In this document: piece after piece, positions 24,515-33,339 of the stretch
How the letters are laid out: each line of letters starts with the position of its first letter
Position numbering within the stretch: the stretch's first letter is position 1
From: Desulfobacteraceae bacterium UBA5616
GTDB lineage: Bacteria > Desulfobacterota > Desulfobacteria > Desulfobacterales > UBA5616
Reading direction: 5' to 3'
DNA length: 33,677 bases
Assembly (NCBI GenBank): GCA_002423615.1
Contig: DIKO01000121.1
Location: forward strand, 1 to 33,677
Made by a program: the position numbers and the translations under genes
Notes under the pieces: generated by a model
Told to the model about the DNA's origin: nothing
The model's database searches: none
The model's input: only the letters and a program-made list of their open reading frames with translations

Positions 24515-27253
24515 TCACGCCCATCGATCCATCCGTTCCCGGAATTGCCCTGCGTGATCCGCCTTCATGAAAGGGTCGCGAAGCAGCTCTCGCTGCAACT
24601 TCACCCTCGTGTCCAGCGTGTGGTCCATGATCGGCAGCGTAAAATCTTCCCTGGCCCTCGTCAGATTGGGATTGTAGTAGGGGTCGTTCTCGATCAGGTC
24701 GCGCCACCGGTTTTCCATAACCGCCATATCCCGTTTCAGGCGATCCTTGTCGCAATCGGCCACCGTATCGAGGCCCCGGCTCCGGGACTCGTGATGATAC
24801 AGCCGGACATGGGAAAGAACAATATTCCGGTATCCCTTCTGCAGCAGCTTCAGACAAAAATCGACATCGTTGTACGCCACGGCCAACTCCTCATCCAGCC
24901 CGCCGGCGCTCAGGTAACGCTCCTTGGCGACCATCATGCAGGCGCCGGTCACGGCGGCGTAATTGGCCGGGATCAGCAGTCGGCCGAAATACCCGGGGCT
25001 GCTCGCCGGCGCGAATTTATGGCTGTGGTTCGCCACCCCCCCCACCCCCAGGATCAATCCCGCGTGCTGGATCGTATCGTCGGGATAGACGAGAACGGCG
25101 CTGACGGCGCCGATCGTCTTCCGTTGCGCCTGCCCGGCCATTTCCTCCAGCCAATTTGCCGAAATGACTTCGATGTCGTCGTTTAAAAGCGCAAGGATCT
25201 CGCCACGGGCATGGCGGGCACCCTCGTTGTTCAATCGGGAATAGTTGAATGGAATATCGACGGAGACCACGCGAAAACGATCCCCCTCCGCGGCTTTCCA
25301 GCGATCGAACAGCGCCTTGGTCTCTCGCTGAACGCTGCCGTTGTCCACGACCAGAACCTCAAAAAACGGATAGGTCGTCTTCCCGAAGATCGATGCCAGG
25401 CACTTTTCCAAAGAAGGGCTGTTATCGCGCGTCGGAATGATGATCGATACAAGAGGATTGCCCCGGACGGGATAACGGACGCGGTATTGGCCGTGACGGT
25501 CGGGAACCAAGTCGACCTGACCGCCCTCCCCCCGCCGGTCCAGGGCCTCCTGGATGGCGTTTTTTGCCGCCACATACGCATAATTCTTCGAATCCGCCGC
25601 CCTGGCGGTGGATCCCTGAATCGTCCGCCAGTGATAAAGCACTTTGGGAATGTGGTAGATATGAGAGGTCTGTTCGGTGAACCGCAGCACCAGATCGTAA
25701 TCCTGGCTGCCTTCGAAGCCGATTCTGAATCCCCCGATCTTACGGACAATCTCCGTGCGGTAGACCCCGAGATGACCGGAATACATCTGCGAAAGAAACG
25801 TGTCTGGCGACCAGTCCGGCTTGAAGAAGGGTAAATGCCGGATGCCGTCTTCGCTGATTTTATCCTCATCGCTGTAGATCATGTCCGCTTCCGGGTGGGC
25901 ATTCAGCAGGTCGGCGTTTTCATAGAGGGCGTCGATCGATATCTCGTCGTCATGATCCAGCAAGGCGACAAATTCTCCCCGAGCCAATGCCAGCGCGGCA
26001 TTGGAAGCCGCCGAGATGTGGCCGTTTTCTTTCTGATAGATAACTCGGACGCGGGGATCCCTGGCTTCATACTCCGCGAGCACCGTTCTCACCTGAGGCT
26101 CCGTGGACGCATCATCGGCGATGCAAAGCTCCCAGTGCGGATACAGTTGCGCCAGAACGGAGTCCAGGCATCGTCTGAGCCACTGTTCATCGGTATTGTA
26201 CACCGGTACAATCACGGAAAATACCGGATGATAGGTCACCTGATCGATACGGATCCTTATGTTTTCATAATCCCGGGAGGTCAAACGTTTGGATTGCACC
26301 CATGCGTCGTAGAGATTGTAAGGCAGGCGCCCCTCGTTGAGGCCGTATTCCACGTAATGCGCGAGTGGGTTGGATCCCGCGTCGATCACGTCATAATTCA
26401 TCTTCGCGTAATAGGTGGTCTGGAAAAAAGGATGGGGGTCCCGTCCCTCCCGGGCACCCGATTCCAGATAATGGATCAGCACATTTTGACCGGACGCAGC
26501 GACATCGGGATTCTTCTCCAGGTAATAGAGCGCAATAAACATGGGGTTGGGATCTCGACCCTCCCGGCCGCCGTTCTCGATGAAATGAACCAGCGGATTC
26601 ACGCCGGAAGCGGCAATATCCGGATATTTTTCGAGATAAAAAATCGGGTAGAAGAGCGCATTGGGTTTGAGGCCCTTCCTGGCCCCTTCCTTCAGGAAAT
26701 GAACCAGCGGATTGACCCCGTTGGTTTTCAACTCCGGCACGCGGAGCAGGTAATAGGCCGTGTCGAATAATGGATTGGGGTTCCGCCCGTCCTGCGCACC
26801 ATATTTCAAAAAATGCGCGAGCGGATTGATCCCCACCTCGGCGACATCCGGATAACGGGAGAGATAGTAGGCCGTATCAAACAACGGATGGGGCTTGAAT
26901 CCGGCAGCCACTCCCTTTGTGATGTAATGGACCAGCGGGTGGTCCTCCGGCGCAACGGCATGAGAATATTTTTCGCGATAGTATTTGGCGTCGAAAAGAG
27001 GATTGGGGTCGCGGTTTTCCTTTCCCCCCAGCGCCGTGTAATGGGCCAGAAGATCGAATCTTTTTCCCTGGAGGTCCCGATTTTCTGCGAGATAATACAC
27101 CGGATCAAAGAGCATGGACTGTTCGATGAGAAAGTAATGCCGCAAAAATCTGAACGGCTGATGAACCTGAAACGTCCGGATCCAGGGGATCAATGTCCAT
27201 GCCCGACGAAGTAGCGCCAACCTCCTTTTCAAGCCGGCAAGCATTTCTTTCAT
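24515..27253 (-). CDS. Double GT2 glycosyltransferase with seven N-terminal 38-residue repeats
   Basis: This 912-residue protein has three parts. Residues 1-47 are basic. Residues 48-313 are seven tandem 38-residue repeats of the form LFDxxYYLxxxPDV...GxNPLxHFLxxGxxEGRxPNP. Two GT2 domains follow, one from about 348 (SVIVPVYNTDEQ, ADDAST, DHDDEIS as DxD, YSDEDKI) and a second (SIIIPTRDNSPSLE, VVDNGS, LLNDDIEV as DxD, AGLILGVGG). The two catalytic domains suggest that it adds two sugars or alternates linkages to polymerise a chain, as in other bifunctional GT2 enzymes of ABC-dependent O-antigens. The repeats may bind partners or glycan; their function is unknown. It follows wzt directly, supporting a role in that export pathway. 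The ATG at 27253 has only a weak ribosome-binding site. Confidence 0.92.
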   Translation of the reverse strand: MKEMLAGLKRRLALLRRAWTLIPWIRTFQVHQPFRFLRHYFLIEQSMLFDPVYYLAENRDLQGKRFDLLAHYTALGGKENRDPNPLFDAKYYREKYSHAVAPEDHPLVHYITKGVAAGFKPHPLFDTAYYLSRYPDVAEVGINPLAHFLKYGAQDGRNPNPLFDTAYYLLRVPELKTNGVNPLVHFLKEGARKGLKPNALFYPIFYLEKYPDIAASGVNPLVHFIENGGREGRDPNPMFIALYYLEKNPDVAASGQNVLIHYLESGAREGRDPHPFFQTTYYAKMNYDVIDAGSNPLAHYVEYGLNEGRLPYNLYDAWVQSKRLTSRDYENIRIRIDQVTYHPVFSVIVPVYNTDEQWLRRCLDSVLAQLYPHWELCIADDASTEPQVRTVLAEYEARDPRVRVIYQKENGHISAASNAALALARGEFVALLDHDDEISIDALYENADLLNAHPEADMIYSDEDKISEDGIRHLPFFKPDWSPDTFLSQMYSGHLGVYRTEIVRKIGGFRIGFEGSQDYDLVLRFTEQTSHIYHIPKVLYHWRTIQGSTARAADSKNYAYVAAKNAIQEALDRRGEGGQVDLVPDRHGQYRVRYPVRGNPLVSIIIPTRDNSPSLEKCLASIFGKTTYPFFEVLVVDNGSVQRETKALFDRWKAAEGDRFRVVSVDIPFNYSRLNNEGARHARGEILALLNDDIEVISANWLEEMAGQAQRKTIGAVSAVLVYPDDTIQHAGLILGVGGVANHSHKFAPASSPGYFGRLLIPANYAAVTGACMMVAKERYLSAGGLDEELAVAYNDVDFCLKLLQKGYRNIVLSHVRLYHHESRSRGLDTVADCDKDRLKRDMAVMENRWRDLIENDPYYNPNLTRAREDFTLPIMDHTLDTRVKLQRELLRDPFMKADHAGQFRERMDRWA
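26315..27112 (-). repeat. Seven tandem 38-residue (114-base) coding repeats
   Basis: These encode residues 48-313 of the double GT2. Every unit is exactly 38 residues without insertions. Invariant or near-invariant positions include F2, Y7, H24, G29 and P36; most units also have N20-P21-L22. Units 3-6 are the most alike. Units 1, 2 and 7 are more divergent in the PDV and NPL parts. Confidence 0.9.
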
Positions 27254-27316
27254 GCCTTGCGCAGCCCCTTGAGCCAGCGGAGAGGCCGCGTCAACCTCCA
27301 GGATCTGAAAAGATCA

Positions 27317-28675
27317 TCATTCATTACAGATAGGTATTTCCCCTATTTTTTTTATTTTTATACTACTTTTCATATCATAGAGACCGACAAACTTTTTGTA
27401 AGAAATCACTTCGAAACACAAGATATCATATAGCCTCTGATAAACGAGAAATTGATCGCCCTGAAAACCGGTACAACCCAAGGAAAGCAGATATTGACCG
27501 GAGGCCATGTTCAACCTTTGGTCAAATTGAATAACAACGGTCTCACCTTGAAGGTATCGGATGGATACTGCATCTTCATACAAGGAATTGGTCCCGGAAA
27601 TGTCCATGCCCTTCAGGTCTTTGATGGTAAAAGCAAAGATCGGGTTTTCAATGTCTTCTTTAAAGACCACCTTCATCCAGACCGAACACGGCTCGTTATT
27701 AAAAAACAAATGACCCGGCACACCGTTTTTGTCGAACACCCCGTAATCGACAATCTCCACCCGGCCGTCGCCGTAAATGGTGGCATGCGGATTTACAAGG
27801 CATTTTTGACATACCTGACCTGTCGTCCAATTTTCTATGACATTTTTATCCCCGTTTTTTTCGTTATCATCCCCATTTTCATAGCAGTTCACCATCAATT
27901 TTTTGTACACATCTACCGCTGATTTGGCATCGGAATCGATGAGCATCACCCCGTTCTCGAGCACAATACCCCGTTGGCAATAGCGGATAACGTTATCCAA
28001 CGCGTGGGTTACGAAAAGAATTGTCTTCCCCATTTGCTGAAACTGATCGAATTTTTTGTAACACTTTGTCTGGAAAAAAATATCCCCGACACTGAGCGCT
28101 TCATCGATAATCAGGATGTCCGGATCGACATTGGTGGCCAGGGCAAAGGCCAGGCGGACGAACATGCCGCTGGAGAAAGTCTTGACGGGTTGGTTGATGA
28201 AATCGCCGATATCGGCAAAGGACAGGATGTCATCCACCTTAGCGTCCATCTCTTCTCGAGAAAACCCCATGATGGTACCGCTGAAATAGATATTCTCCCG
28301 TCCCGTCAAGTCGGGATTGAAACCGATTCCCAACTCCAGCAGAGCCGACACCTTCCCCCTCACCTCAAGATTGCCGCCGGAAGGCGTCAGAACACCGGCG
28401 ATGATCTTGAGCAGGGTGGATTTCCCCGATCCGTTTCTCCCGATGATCCCGAAAGTTTCCCCTTTCCCAATATCGAAACTGACATCCTTCAGCGCATAGA
28501 AATCATGATGATAGATCCTGCGGAGGGGATGGAGGGACTCCTTGAGACGGTCTACAGATCGATCGTAAAGTTTGTAAATTTTGGTGAGATTTTGGGCGCG
28601 AATGGCCAAACCATCGCCGTTGGGAGAGATCTCGCGACCCAGTTCCGAATTCATGATGTCCGATTGCGTTTTCAT
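27317..28675 (-). CDS. wzt: ABC transporter ATPase of O-antigen/teichoic type with C-terminal carbohydrate-binding domain
   Basis: This 452-residue Wzt-like protein powers export of a completed, lipid-linked polysaccharide with Wzm. The nucleotide-binding domain has Walker A GRNGSGKST at 79-87, the signature TFSSGMFVRL at 165-174 (FSSGM is usual in this subfamily in place of LSGGQ), and Walker B ILIIDE at 186-191. After about residue 280 an extra beta-rich domain contains a CQKC pair and IYGDGRVEIVDYGVFD, then AFTIKDLKG. This matches the Wzt C-terminal domain that, in O8/O9a-like systems, recognises the chain terminus. The glycan is therefore likely to carry a terminal modification. It starts 21 bases after wzm and is followed by the double GT2 in the same frame after a TGATGA double stop. 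Confidence 0.95.
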   Translation of the reverse strand: MKTQSDIMNSELGREISPNGDGLAIRAQNLTKIYKLYDRSVDRLKESLHPLRRIYHHDFYALKDVSFDIGKGETFGIIGRNGSGKSTLLKIIAGVLTPSGGNLEVRGKVSALLELGIGFNPDLTGRENIYFSGTIMGFSREEMDAKVDDILSFADIGDFINQPVKTFSSGMFVRLAFALATNVDPDILIIDEALSVGDIFFQTKCYKKFDQFQQMGKTILFVTHALDNVIRYCQRGIVLENGVMLIDSDAKSAVDVYKKLMVNCYENGDDNEKNGDKNVIENWTTGQVCQKCLVNPHATIYGDGRVEIVDYGVFDKNGVPGHLFFNNEPCSVWMKVVFKEDIENPIFAFTIKDLKGMDISGTNSLYEDAVSIRYLQGETVVIQFDQRLNMASGQYLLSLGCTGFQGDQFLVYQRLYDILCFEVISYKKFVGLYDMKSSIKIKKIGEIPICNE

Positions 28676-28696
28676 AACCCTAACAAATTTGTTCTT

Positions 28697-29518
28697 TTAC
28701 AACACATCGGCAAAATGGGGTCGGAGTTTCAGGAAGAGAATGGCTCCGAGAATGAAAAAGAATCCGGTGACCATCCAGAATTCGAGCGTCCAGCGGGGAT
28801 ATTCCCAAAACCAGATCCCAGAAATGAAGCTGTTCCGGTACCCCTCGGTGATGTAATAGACGGGATTGAGTTTCATCAAGGTCTGATACTTTTCCGGAAC
28901 CATTTTGATGTTCCAGATGATGGGCGTGAACCAGAAGCCGAATTGGACAAACATGGCCACCACCTGACCGACATCCTTCACAAAAATGACGAGAGCGGAG
29001 GTAATCCAGGAGAGGCCCACCACCAAAACGATCATCGCAAAGAGATAGTAAACGATCTGCAGATTGTACAAACTCGGCTTGTAACCATAAGCGAGAAAGG
29101 CGAGAAAGATAACGACGATGAAGAACAAATGGATGAAGAGCGCCGAGAGGATCTTGATGATCGGGATTACGCTTACCTTGAAGACGACTTTTTTCACCAG
29201 GTAACTGTACTCCAGGATGGAATTCGTTGCGTTCCCCAGGCTCTCGGCAAAAAAGAACCAGGGAATGATGCCGGCGATCAGCCAGAGAATAAAGGGATAA
29301 TTGTCCACCGGGGGCACCCGGAAACCGACATCGAAGACAAACCAGAGCAGAAGAATCGTGACCGACGGTTGCACGAAGGCCCAGAAAAAATTGAGATAGG
29401 AGCCCAGGTATCTCGCCTGGATGTCGCGGCGGGCCAGGTTGAAGACCAGACTCCTGCTTTTAAACAGCGTAACGACAAACCGGAGGAAAAGAAGGCTCTG
29501 GGCTTTGATTCGATTCAT
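28697..29518 (-). CDS. wzm: ABC-2 type polysaccharide exporter permease
   Basis: This 273-residue inner-membrane permease pairs with Wzt. It begins with the amphipathic LVFNLARRDIQARYLGSYLNFFWAFVQP segment typical of Wzm/TagG permeases, followed by about six membrane helices. Near the end it has WFTPIIWNIKMVPEKYQTLMKLNPVYYITEGYRN, a conserved pattern of this family. The frame is open upstream to 29863, but the correct start is the ATG at 29518. That ATG overlaps the rmlD stop as ATGA and has AGGGA just upstream; the upstream extension is antisense-like sequence inside rmlD. Confidence 0.95.
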   Translation of the reverse strand: MNRIKAQSLLFLRFVVTLFKSRSLVFNLARRDIQARYLGSYLNFFWAFVQPSVTILLLWFVFDVGFRVPPVDNYPFILWLIAGIIPWFFFAESLGNATNSILEYSYLVKKVVFKVSVIPIIKILSALFIHLFFIVVIFLAFLAYGYKPSLYNLQIVYYLFAMIVLVVGLSWITSALVIFVKDVGQVVAMFVQFGFWFTPIIWNIKMVPEKYQTLMKLNPVYYITEGYRNSFISGIWFWEYPRWTLEFWMVTGFFFILGAILFLKLRPHFADVL

Positions 29519-30393
29519 GTTTTCCCTGAATGCGAAGCCATATCGTTCATGAACGACTCGAGGGCCTCCTGCCAGGGCCGCACAGGAATGCCGAACACGG
29601 CTTTGATCTTTTCCTTTGACAGATAGGAATTGGCGGGCCGCAAGGCCCTGGTGGGATACTCTTTGGTCTTGATTGGAAGGAGCCGGACCTGGCGATCGAC
29701 AAGATGATGCTTCCTGGCCAGCTCCAGGATCAGGGACGCAAACTCGAACCAGTTCGTCCGGCCCTCGTTTGTGAAGTGGAATATCCCGTATTGTATCGTT
29801 TCCCGGGTTATGATCTGAATTATGGCATCGGCCAGATCTCCAGCCAGGGTGGGGCTTCCCCACTGATCGGCAACCACCCTCACCTCATCCCGCTCCTGAA
29901 ACAGCCGGAGCATGGTCCGGACAAAATTGGCGCCGGCAGGGCCATAGAGCCAGGCCGTCCGCAGAATCACATGGCGGTCGATATTTTCCCGAATATAAAT
30001 CTCTCCCTGCAGCTTGCTGCGGCCGTAGACTCCCGACGGATTCGGGGGATCCGTCTCCAAATAGGCCCCCTCCTTTCTTCCGTCAAAAACATAATCCGTG
30101 GAGATATGCAACAGCCGGGCTCCTTTTTGACGAGCCGCCCAGGCGAGATTGCGCACCCCGTCGGCATTGATCCGAAACGCCCGTTCGGGTTCATCTTCCG
30201 CCCGGTCCACCGCCGTGTAGGCGGAACAGTTGACGATCCAGGAAAGGGCCGATGGATCCGAAAATCCGCTTACCGCCTGCCGATCCGTAATATCCACGTC
30301 CAGATCCGTGGCGACATGTTCCAGTTTGCGCGCCCGCAGACGGTGGTACACCTCCGTCCCGAGCATTCCGTGGTGTCCGACCAGCCAGATCAT
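29515..30393 (-). CDS. rfbD: dTDP-4-dehydrorhamnose reductase
   Basis: RmlD reduces dTDP-4-keto-L-rhamnose to dTDP-L-rhamnose with NAD(P)H. The 292-residue protein has family length, an N-terminal nucleotide-binding GHHGMLG (the usual form is GxxGQLG), CSAYTAVDRAE, STDYVFDG, and the catalytic YGRSK (Y-x3-K). RTAWLYGP, QWGSPT and the RPANSYL tail motif are also present. It is coupled on both sides by four-base ATGA overlaps, with rmlA upstream and wzm downstream, so sugar synthesis and export are co-translated. Confidence 0.95.
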   Translation of the reverse strand: MIWLVGHHGMLGTEVYHRLRARKLEHVATDLDVDITDRQAVSGFSDPSALSWIVNCSAYTAVDRAEDEPERAFRINADGVRNLAWAARQKGARLLHISTDYVFDGRKEGAYLETDPPNPSGVYGRSKLQGEIYIRENIDRHVILRTAWLYGPAGANFVRTMLRLFQERDEVRVVADQWGSPTLAGDLADAIIQIITRETIQYGIFHFTNEGRTNWFEFASLILELARKHHLVDRQVRLLPIKTKEYPTRALRPANSYLSKEKIKAVFGIPVRPWQEALESFMNDMASHSGKT

Positions 30394-31262
30394 GATCGGC
30401 GCTCCAGGAGATTCATCAGGTACTCGCCGTACTGATTTTTCAGCAGCGGCTTGGCCAGTTGAATAAGCTGTTCCTCTGTAATATACCCTTTTTTATAGGC
30501 AATTTCTTCGAGGCAGGCCACTTTCAGCCCCTGGCGGTGCTCGATCGTCGCGATGAAATTGCCGGCCTCCAGCAGGCTCTCGTGGGTGCCTGTATCGAGC
30601 CAGGCCATCCCCCGCCCGAGAAGCTCCACCTTCAGTTTCCCCCGCCGCAGGTATTCCCGGTTCACGTCGGTGATTTCCAGCTCGCCCCGGGGTGATGGTT
30701 CCAACTGTTTGGCAATTCCGACCACATCGTTGTCGTAAAAATAAAGGCCCGTCACGGCGTAATTCGATCTCGGTTTGGCGGGTTTTTCCTCGATGCTGAT
30801 CGCCTCTCCCCGGTCATTGAACTCGACGATGCCGTAACGCTCCGGATCTTTCACGTAATAACCGAAAACCAGCGCGCCGTCGGTCAACTGTCCGGCCTGA
30901 GCCAGCTTTCCCGAAAGGCCATAACCGTAGAAAATGTTGTCTCCCAGGACCAGACAGGCTTTGTCCTGTCCTATGAAAGGCGCTCCGATGATAAAAGCCT
31001 GCGCCAACCCGTCTGGACTGGGCTGCTCGGCATAGCGGATCGAGAGGCCCAGATGCGAACCGTCGTTGAAGAGCTCCCGGTAGAACGGCAGGTCTCGGGG
31101 TGTCGAAATAATGAGAATTTCGCGGATGCCGGAAAGCATCAGGATCGACAGCGGATAATAGATCATCGGCTTGTCGAAAATGGGCAGGATCTGCTTCGAT
31201 ACTGATGTCGTGATCGGATAGAGCCGGGACCCGCTACCTCCCGCGAGAACAATACCCTTCAT
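30390..31262 (-). CDS. rfbA: Glucose-1-phosphate thymidylyltransferase
   Basis: RmlA makes dTDP-glucose from dTTP and glucose-1-phosphate, the first step to dTDP-L-rhamnose. The 290-residue protein has normal length and the signature MKGIVLAGGSGSRLYPIT, with SKQILPIFDKPMIYYPLS next. EQPSPDGLAQAF, LGDNIFYG, EEKPAKPRSNYAVTGLYFYD and WLDTGTHESLLEAG follow. It has the best ribosome-binding site in the window and is the likely first gene of block I. rmlB (dTDP-glucose 4,6-dehydratase) is not present in this window. Confidence 0.97.
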   Translation of the reverse strand: MKGIVLAGGSGSRLYPITTSVSKQILPIFDKPMIYYPLSILMLSGIREILIISTPRDLPFYRELFNDGSHLGLSIRYAEQPSPDGLAQAFIIGAPFIGQDKACLVLGDNIFYGYGLSGKLAQAGQLTDGALVFGYYVKDPERYGIVEFNDRGEAISIEEKPAKPRSNYAVTGLYFYDNDVVGIAKQLEPSPRGELEITDVNREYLRRGKLKVELLGRGMAWLDTGTHESLLEAGNFIATIEHRQGLKVACLEEIAYKKGYITEEQLIQLAKPLLKNQYGEYLMNLLERRS

Positions 31263-31267
31263 GAAAA

Positions 31268-31273
31268 CCTCCT
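31268..31273 (-). promoter_or_regulatory. Consensus ribosome-binding site of rfbA
   Basis: AGGAGG on the minus strand, five bases upstream of the ATG at 31262. It fits the first gene of an operon. No clear promoter pair was identified in the 98 bases upstream of rfbA. Confidence 0.75.
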
Positions 31274-31360
31274 GATAAACATTTGTAGTTTACCGCTTCC
31301 TTCTCGTTCAGGTGAAACCGATACACCCAAACGATTAAAAAAGCTATTGCCGCGTAATTG

Positions 31361-33223
31361 TCACGGATTTTCTATTGTGATACTGAGTGTATTGGACTTG
31401 GTTTTGGTCTCTATGTTGTATAGTGAAATATTATATTTGCCTGGCTTGGCAAACAGGTCGGGAGGCACCGTTGCCGTTACTGTATTACCCGTGCAGATGC
31501 TTGTAAGTTGCCTGTCTTCCCACATGATGATGGTTGCAGAAGAAGGAACATTATGCCCCTTTGCCCACATCGCGTATCTCCCATCCGGCATTTTGTAGAA
31601 TTGTATCCCATTGGTATAAGCATGTTCCGGTCCGACCTGCCACAATTCCATGGATAATGAAAGCGGAGTTTCGGCAAGATTAGCCAATTTACGTTCCCAT
31701 CGATACAACCGATTCGTGGTATTGGACCAGAATAAAGTGTACTGTAGCGGAGCTAAGGCGTTGCGAACTTCATCGGGGCTGATATTCAGCACATAATCAT
31801 CCACCATCAGGTATCCCTCAGAGTACTTATCCCCTTTACTACCATGCAGGTCAAGGAAATAACGACCCGAGAAGAGGGAGATCACTGGCGCCTGCCACCA
31901 ACCGATCCCGAAGATTTTTGCATCTGCGGGAAGTTTGCGAATCTGTTCAGTGGCATCAATACGATCGATGAGATGGGAATGCCAAAGTGGAAAATTTGAA
32001 CTCTCCTTTAGGCATGTTGCAATATGACCAAAACCAAGGAGCAAGAATACCGCCAATGCAGATGTCCCTGCAAACGCACGCACTTTATAACTGCGGGTTC
32101 TCTGCCAAAGCACAGAAGCTGCAAGAATAAATAATGGGATATCAATGATTAGAAAAGGAACAAGCCTGCGGTACCAGATTGCAAAAGTGCTGAAATGGAA
32201 CCAATACCCGATGTAGAAAACAGAGAGAGCAAATAAAAATAAGATCAGGGTTTGTTCTCGGTTGAAAACCGGCAAATGCCTGCGCAAATTGCCCTGAACG
32301 AGGGCTGCGATCGAAATAGCATAGCCCAAAACGAGTGGGATATATATCAGCGGCCATCCTCCGTACTCCGATCCCAAAACCCTGAATGCCTCAATTACCA
32401 GGCGCCAACTTCGTGTTTCGGCACCCATACTATTCCCCCACTGGGCGGAAGTGAACAGCAACCAATAGTCCAACATCTCCTTCTTAAAGGCCGCCGAACC
32501 ATAGATGGTCCAGAAAAGACCCAAAAGAAGGATAATGGGAATCAAGAAGGCAACCGACATCAATATTATGTCGCGAATCTTGACCGCTTTTTGCCGCAAG
32601 GCAAGGTAACCGAGAATAAGAAGCAATAGAGGGTAAACGATAAATAGATAATTCTTGGTGTGCCCTGCCAGAAACAATACTATCCCTAGGTGTGGGTAAT
32701 AACGAGCATCGGAAAGTGCCAAATATAGAATATATGCAACCGCCAGAAGATAAAAGGCAGCTGCAATTTCTCCAAAACCCTGCAGCCCGAATTGCCGTAG
32801 TCCCGGGACGGTAAAGAACAAAACAAGGGCAAGCAATGCCATCCAACGATTTCCGGTCAAGCGAATAATGATCCAGCTTAGCAAAATAGCTGTCAAGGTC
32901 AGGAAAATCAGATTACTTATCTGCAAAGTAAAGTGATTAATTCCCCAAAAGTGGATAAACGGCCAATTCAATATGAATTGAGAAAGCATGCCCTGTCCGA
33001 GGTTTGTAAGGGGGAATCGAAATTCCGTTGTGTGTTCCACATTGTAGGTATGTGAAAGGATTCCGTGTTGCTCCAGCGACACCACGGGCTGACAAAAAAT
33101 CGCGCCATCGAATGAAATATCCACGTAGTTTGCCAGCCATGCATAATAGGCCATGCAACCAACAAAAACGAGAAACAATAGAGCCAATGGCAAACGATTT
33201 GTAGAGGGAAAATGTCGCATCAT
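31361..33223 (-). CDS. GT-C-like polytopic membrane protein with C-terminal Ig-like domain
   Basis: This 620-residue protein begins with a membrane helix (about 12-30) followed by NYVDISFDGAIF, whose acidic residues D35 and D39 sit where GT-C glycosyltransferases place their catalytic aspartate. About ten further hydrophobic segments follow up to roughly residue 400. A soluble part then includes AKIFGIGWWQAP. A terminal beta-rich stretch of about 60 residues ends in SISIT-like strands (ATIIMWEDRQLTS, TVTATVPPDLFAKPGKYNISLYN) and resembles an IPT/TIG or other Ig-like fold. It lacks the YYDxG/RFDP domain of the three other large membrane proteins. It would act on the periplasmic side with a lipid-linked donor; this is inference. 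It is 98 bases upstream of rfbA. Start 33223 or 33220. Confidence 0.78.
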   Translation of the reverse strand: MMRHFPSTNRLPLALLFLVFVGCMAYYAWLANYVDISFDGAIFCQPVVSLEQHGILSHTYNVEHTTEFRFPLTNLGQGMLSQFILNWPFIHFWGINHFTLQISNLIFLTLTAILLSWIIIRLTGNRWMALLALVLFFTVPGLRQFGLQGFGEIAAAFYLLAVAYILYLALSDARYYPHLGIVLFLAGHTKNYLFIVYPLLLLILGYLALRQKAVKIRDIILMSVAFLIPIILLLGLFWTIYGSAAFKKEMLDYWLLFTSAQWGNSMGAETRSWRLVIEAFRVLGSEYGGWPLIYIPLVLGYAISIAALVQGNLRRHLPVFNREQTLILFLFALSVFYIGYWFHFSTFAIWYRRLVPFLIIDIPLFILAASVLWQRTRSYKVRAFAGTSALAVFLLLGFGHIATCLKESSNFPLWHSHLIDRIDATEQIRKLPADAKIFGIGWWQAPVISLFSGRYFLDLHGSKGDKYSEGYLMVDDYVLNISPDEVRNALAPLQYTLFWSNTTNRLYRWERKLANLAETPLSLSMELWQVGPEHAYTNGIQFYKMPDGRYAMWAKGHNVPSSATIIMWEDRQLTSICTGNTVTATVPPDLFAKPGKYNISLYNIETKTKSNTLSITIENP

Positions 33224-33339
33224 GAGCCTATTTACTCAGAGAATAAACATCTCGGATAGGAGTGATTCTTTTTTATAAATTTTTTTCGAGAGAATGATGA
33301 AAAGATATTAATCCGCTACAGAATATCATTGTCCGAACC

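Noticed and set aside
25835..26770. A 311-codon plus-strand open frame in the repeat part of the double GT2
   Set aside because: Its apparent repeats are the antisense reflection of the 38-residue coding repeats. The minus-strand frame has catalytic motifs throughout.
27299..27316. Short hairpin GATCT-TTTC-AGATC between wzt and the double GT2
   Set aside because: It is five pairs with no T tract and lies within a tightly packed operon. There is no reason to call it a terminator or regulator.
27974..29626. A 550-codon open frame on the plus strand across wzt and wzm
   Set aside because: It is antisense to two clearly recognised genes with ATGA coupling, and its translation is low-complexity and charged with no family motif.
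29519..29863. 115-codon N-terminal extension of wzm
   Set aside because: It lies inside rmlD in another frame. The ATG at 29518 has a ribosome-binding site, an ATGA overlap and the normal Wzm N-terminus.
31337..31366. Possible intrinsic terminator after the GT-C-like gene (small hairpin and T6 on the minus strand)
   Set aside because: The stem is only about five pairs including a G-T pair, and the T run begins seven bases after it, which is too weak to call.
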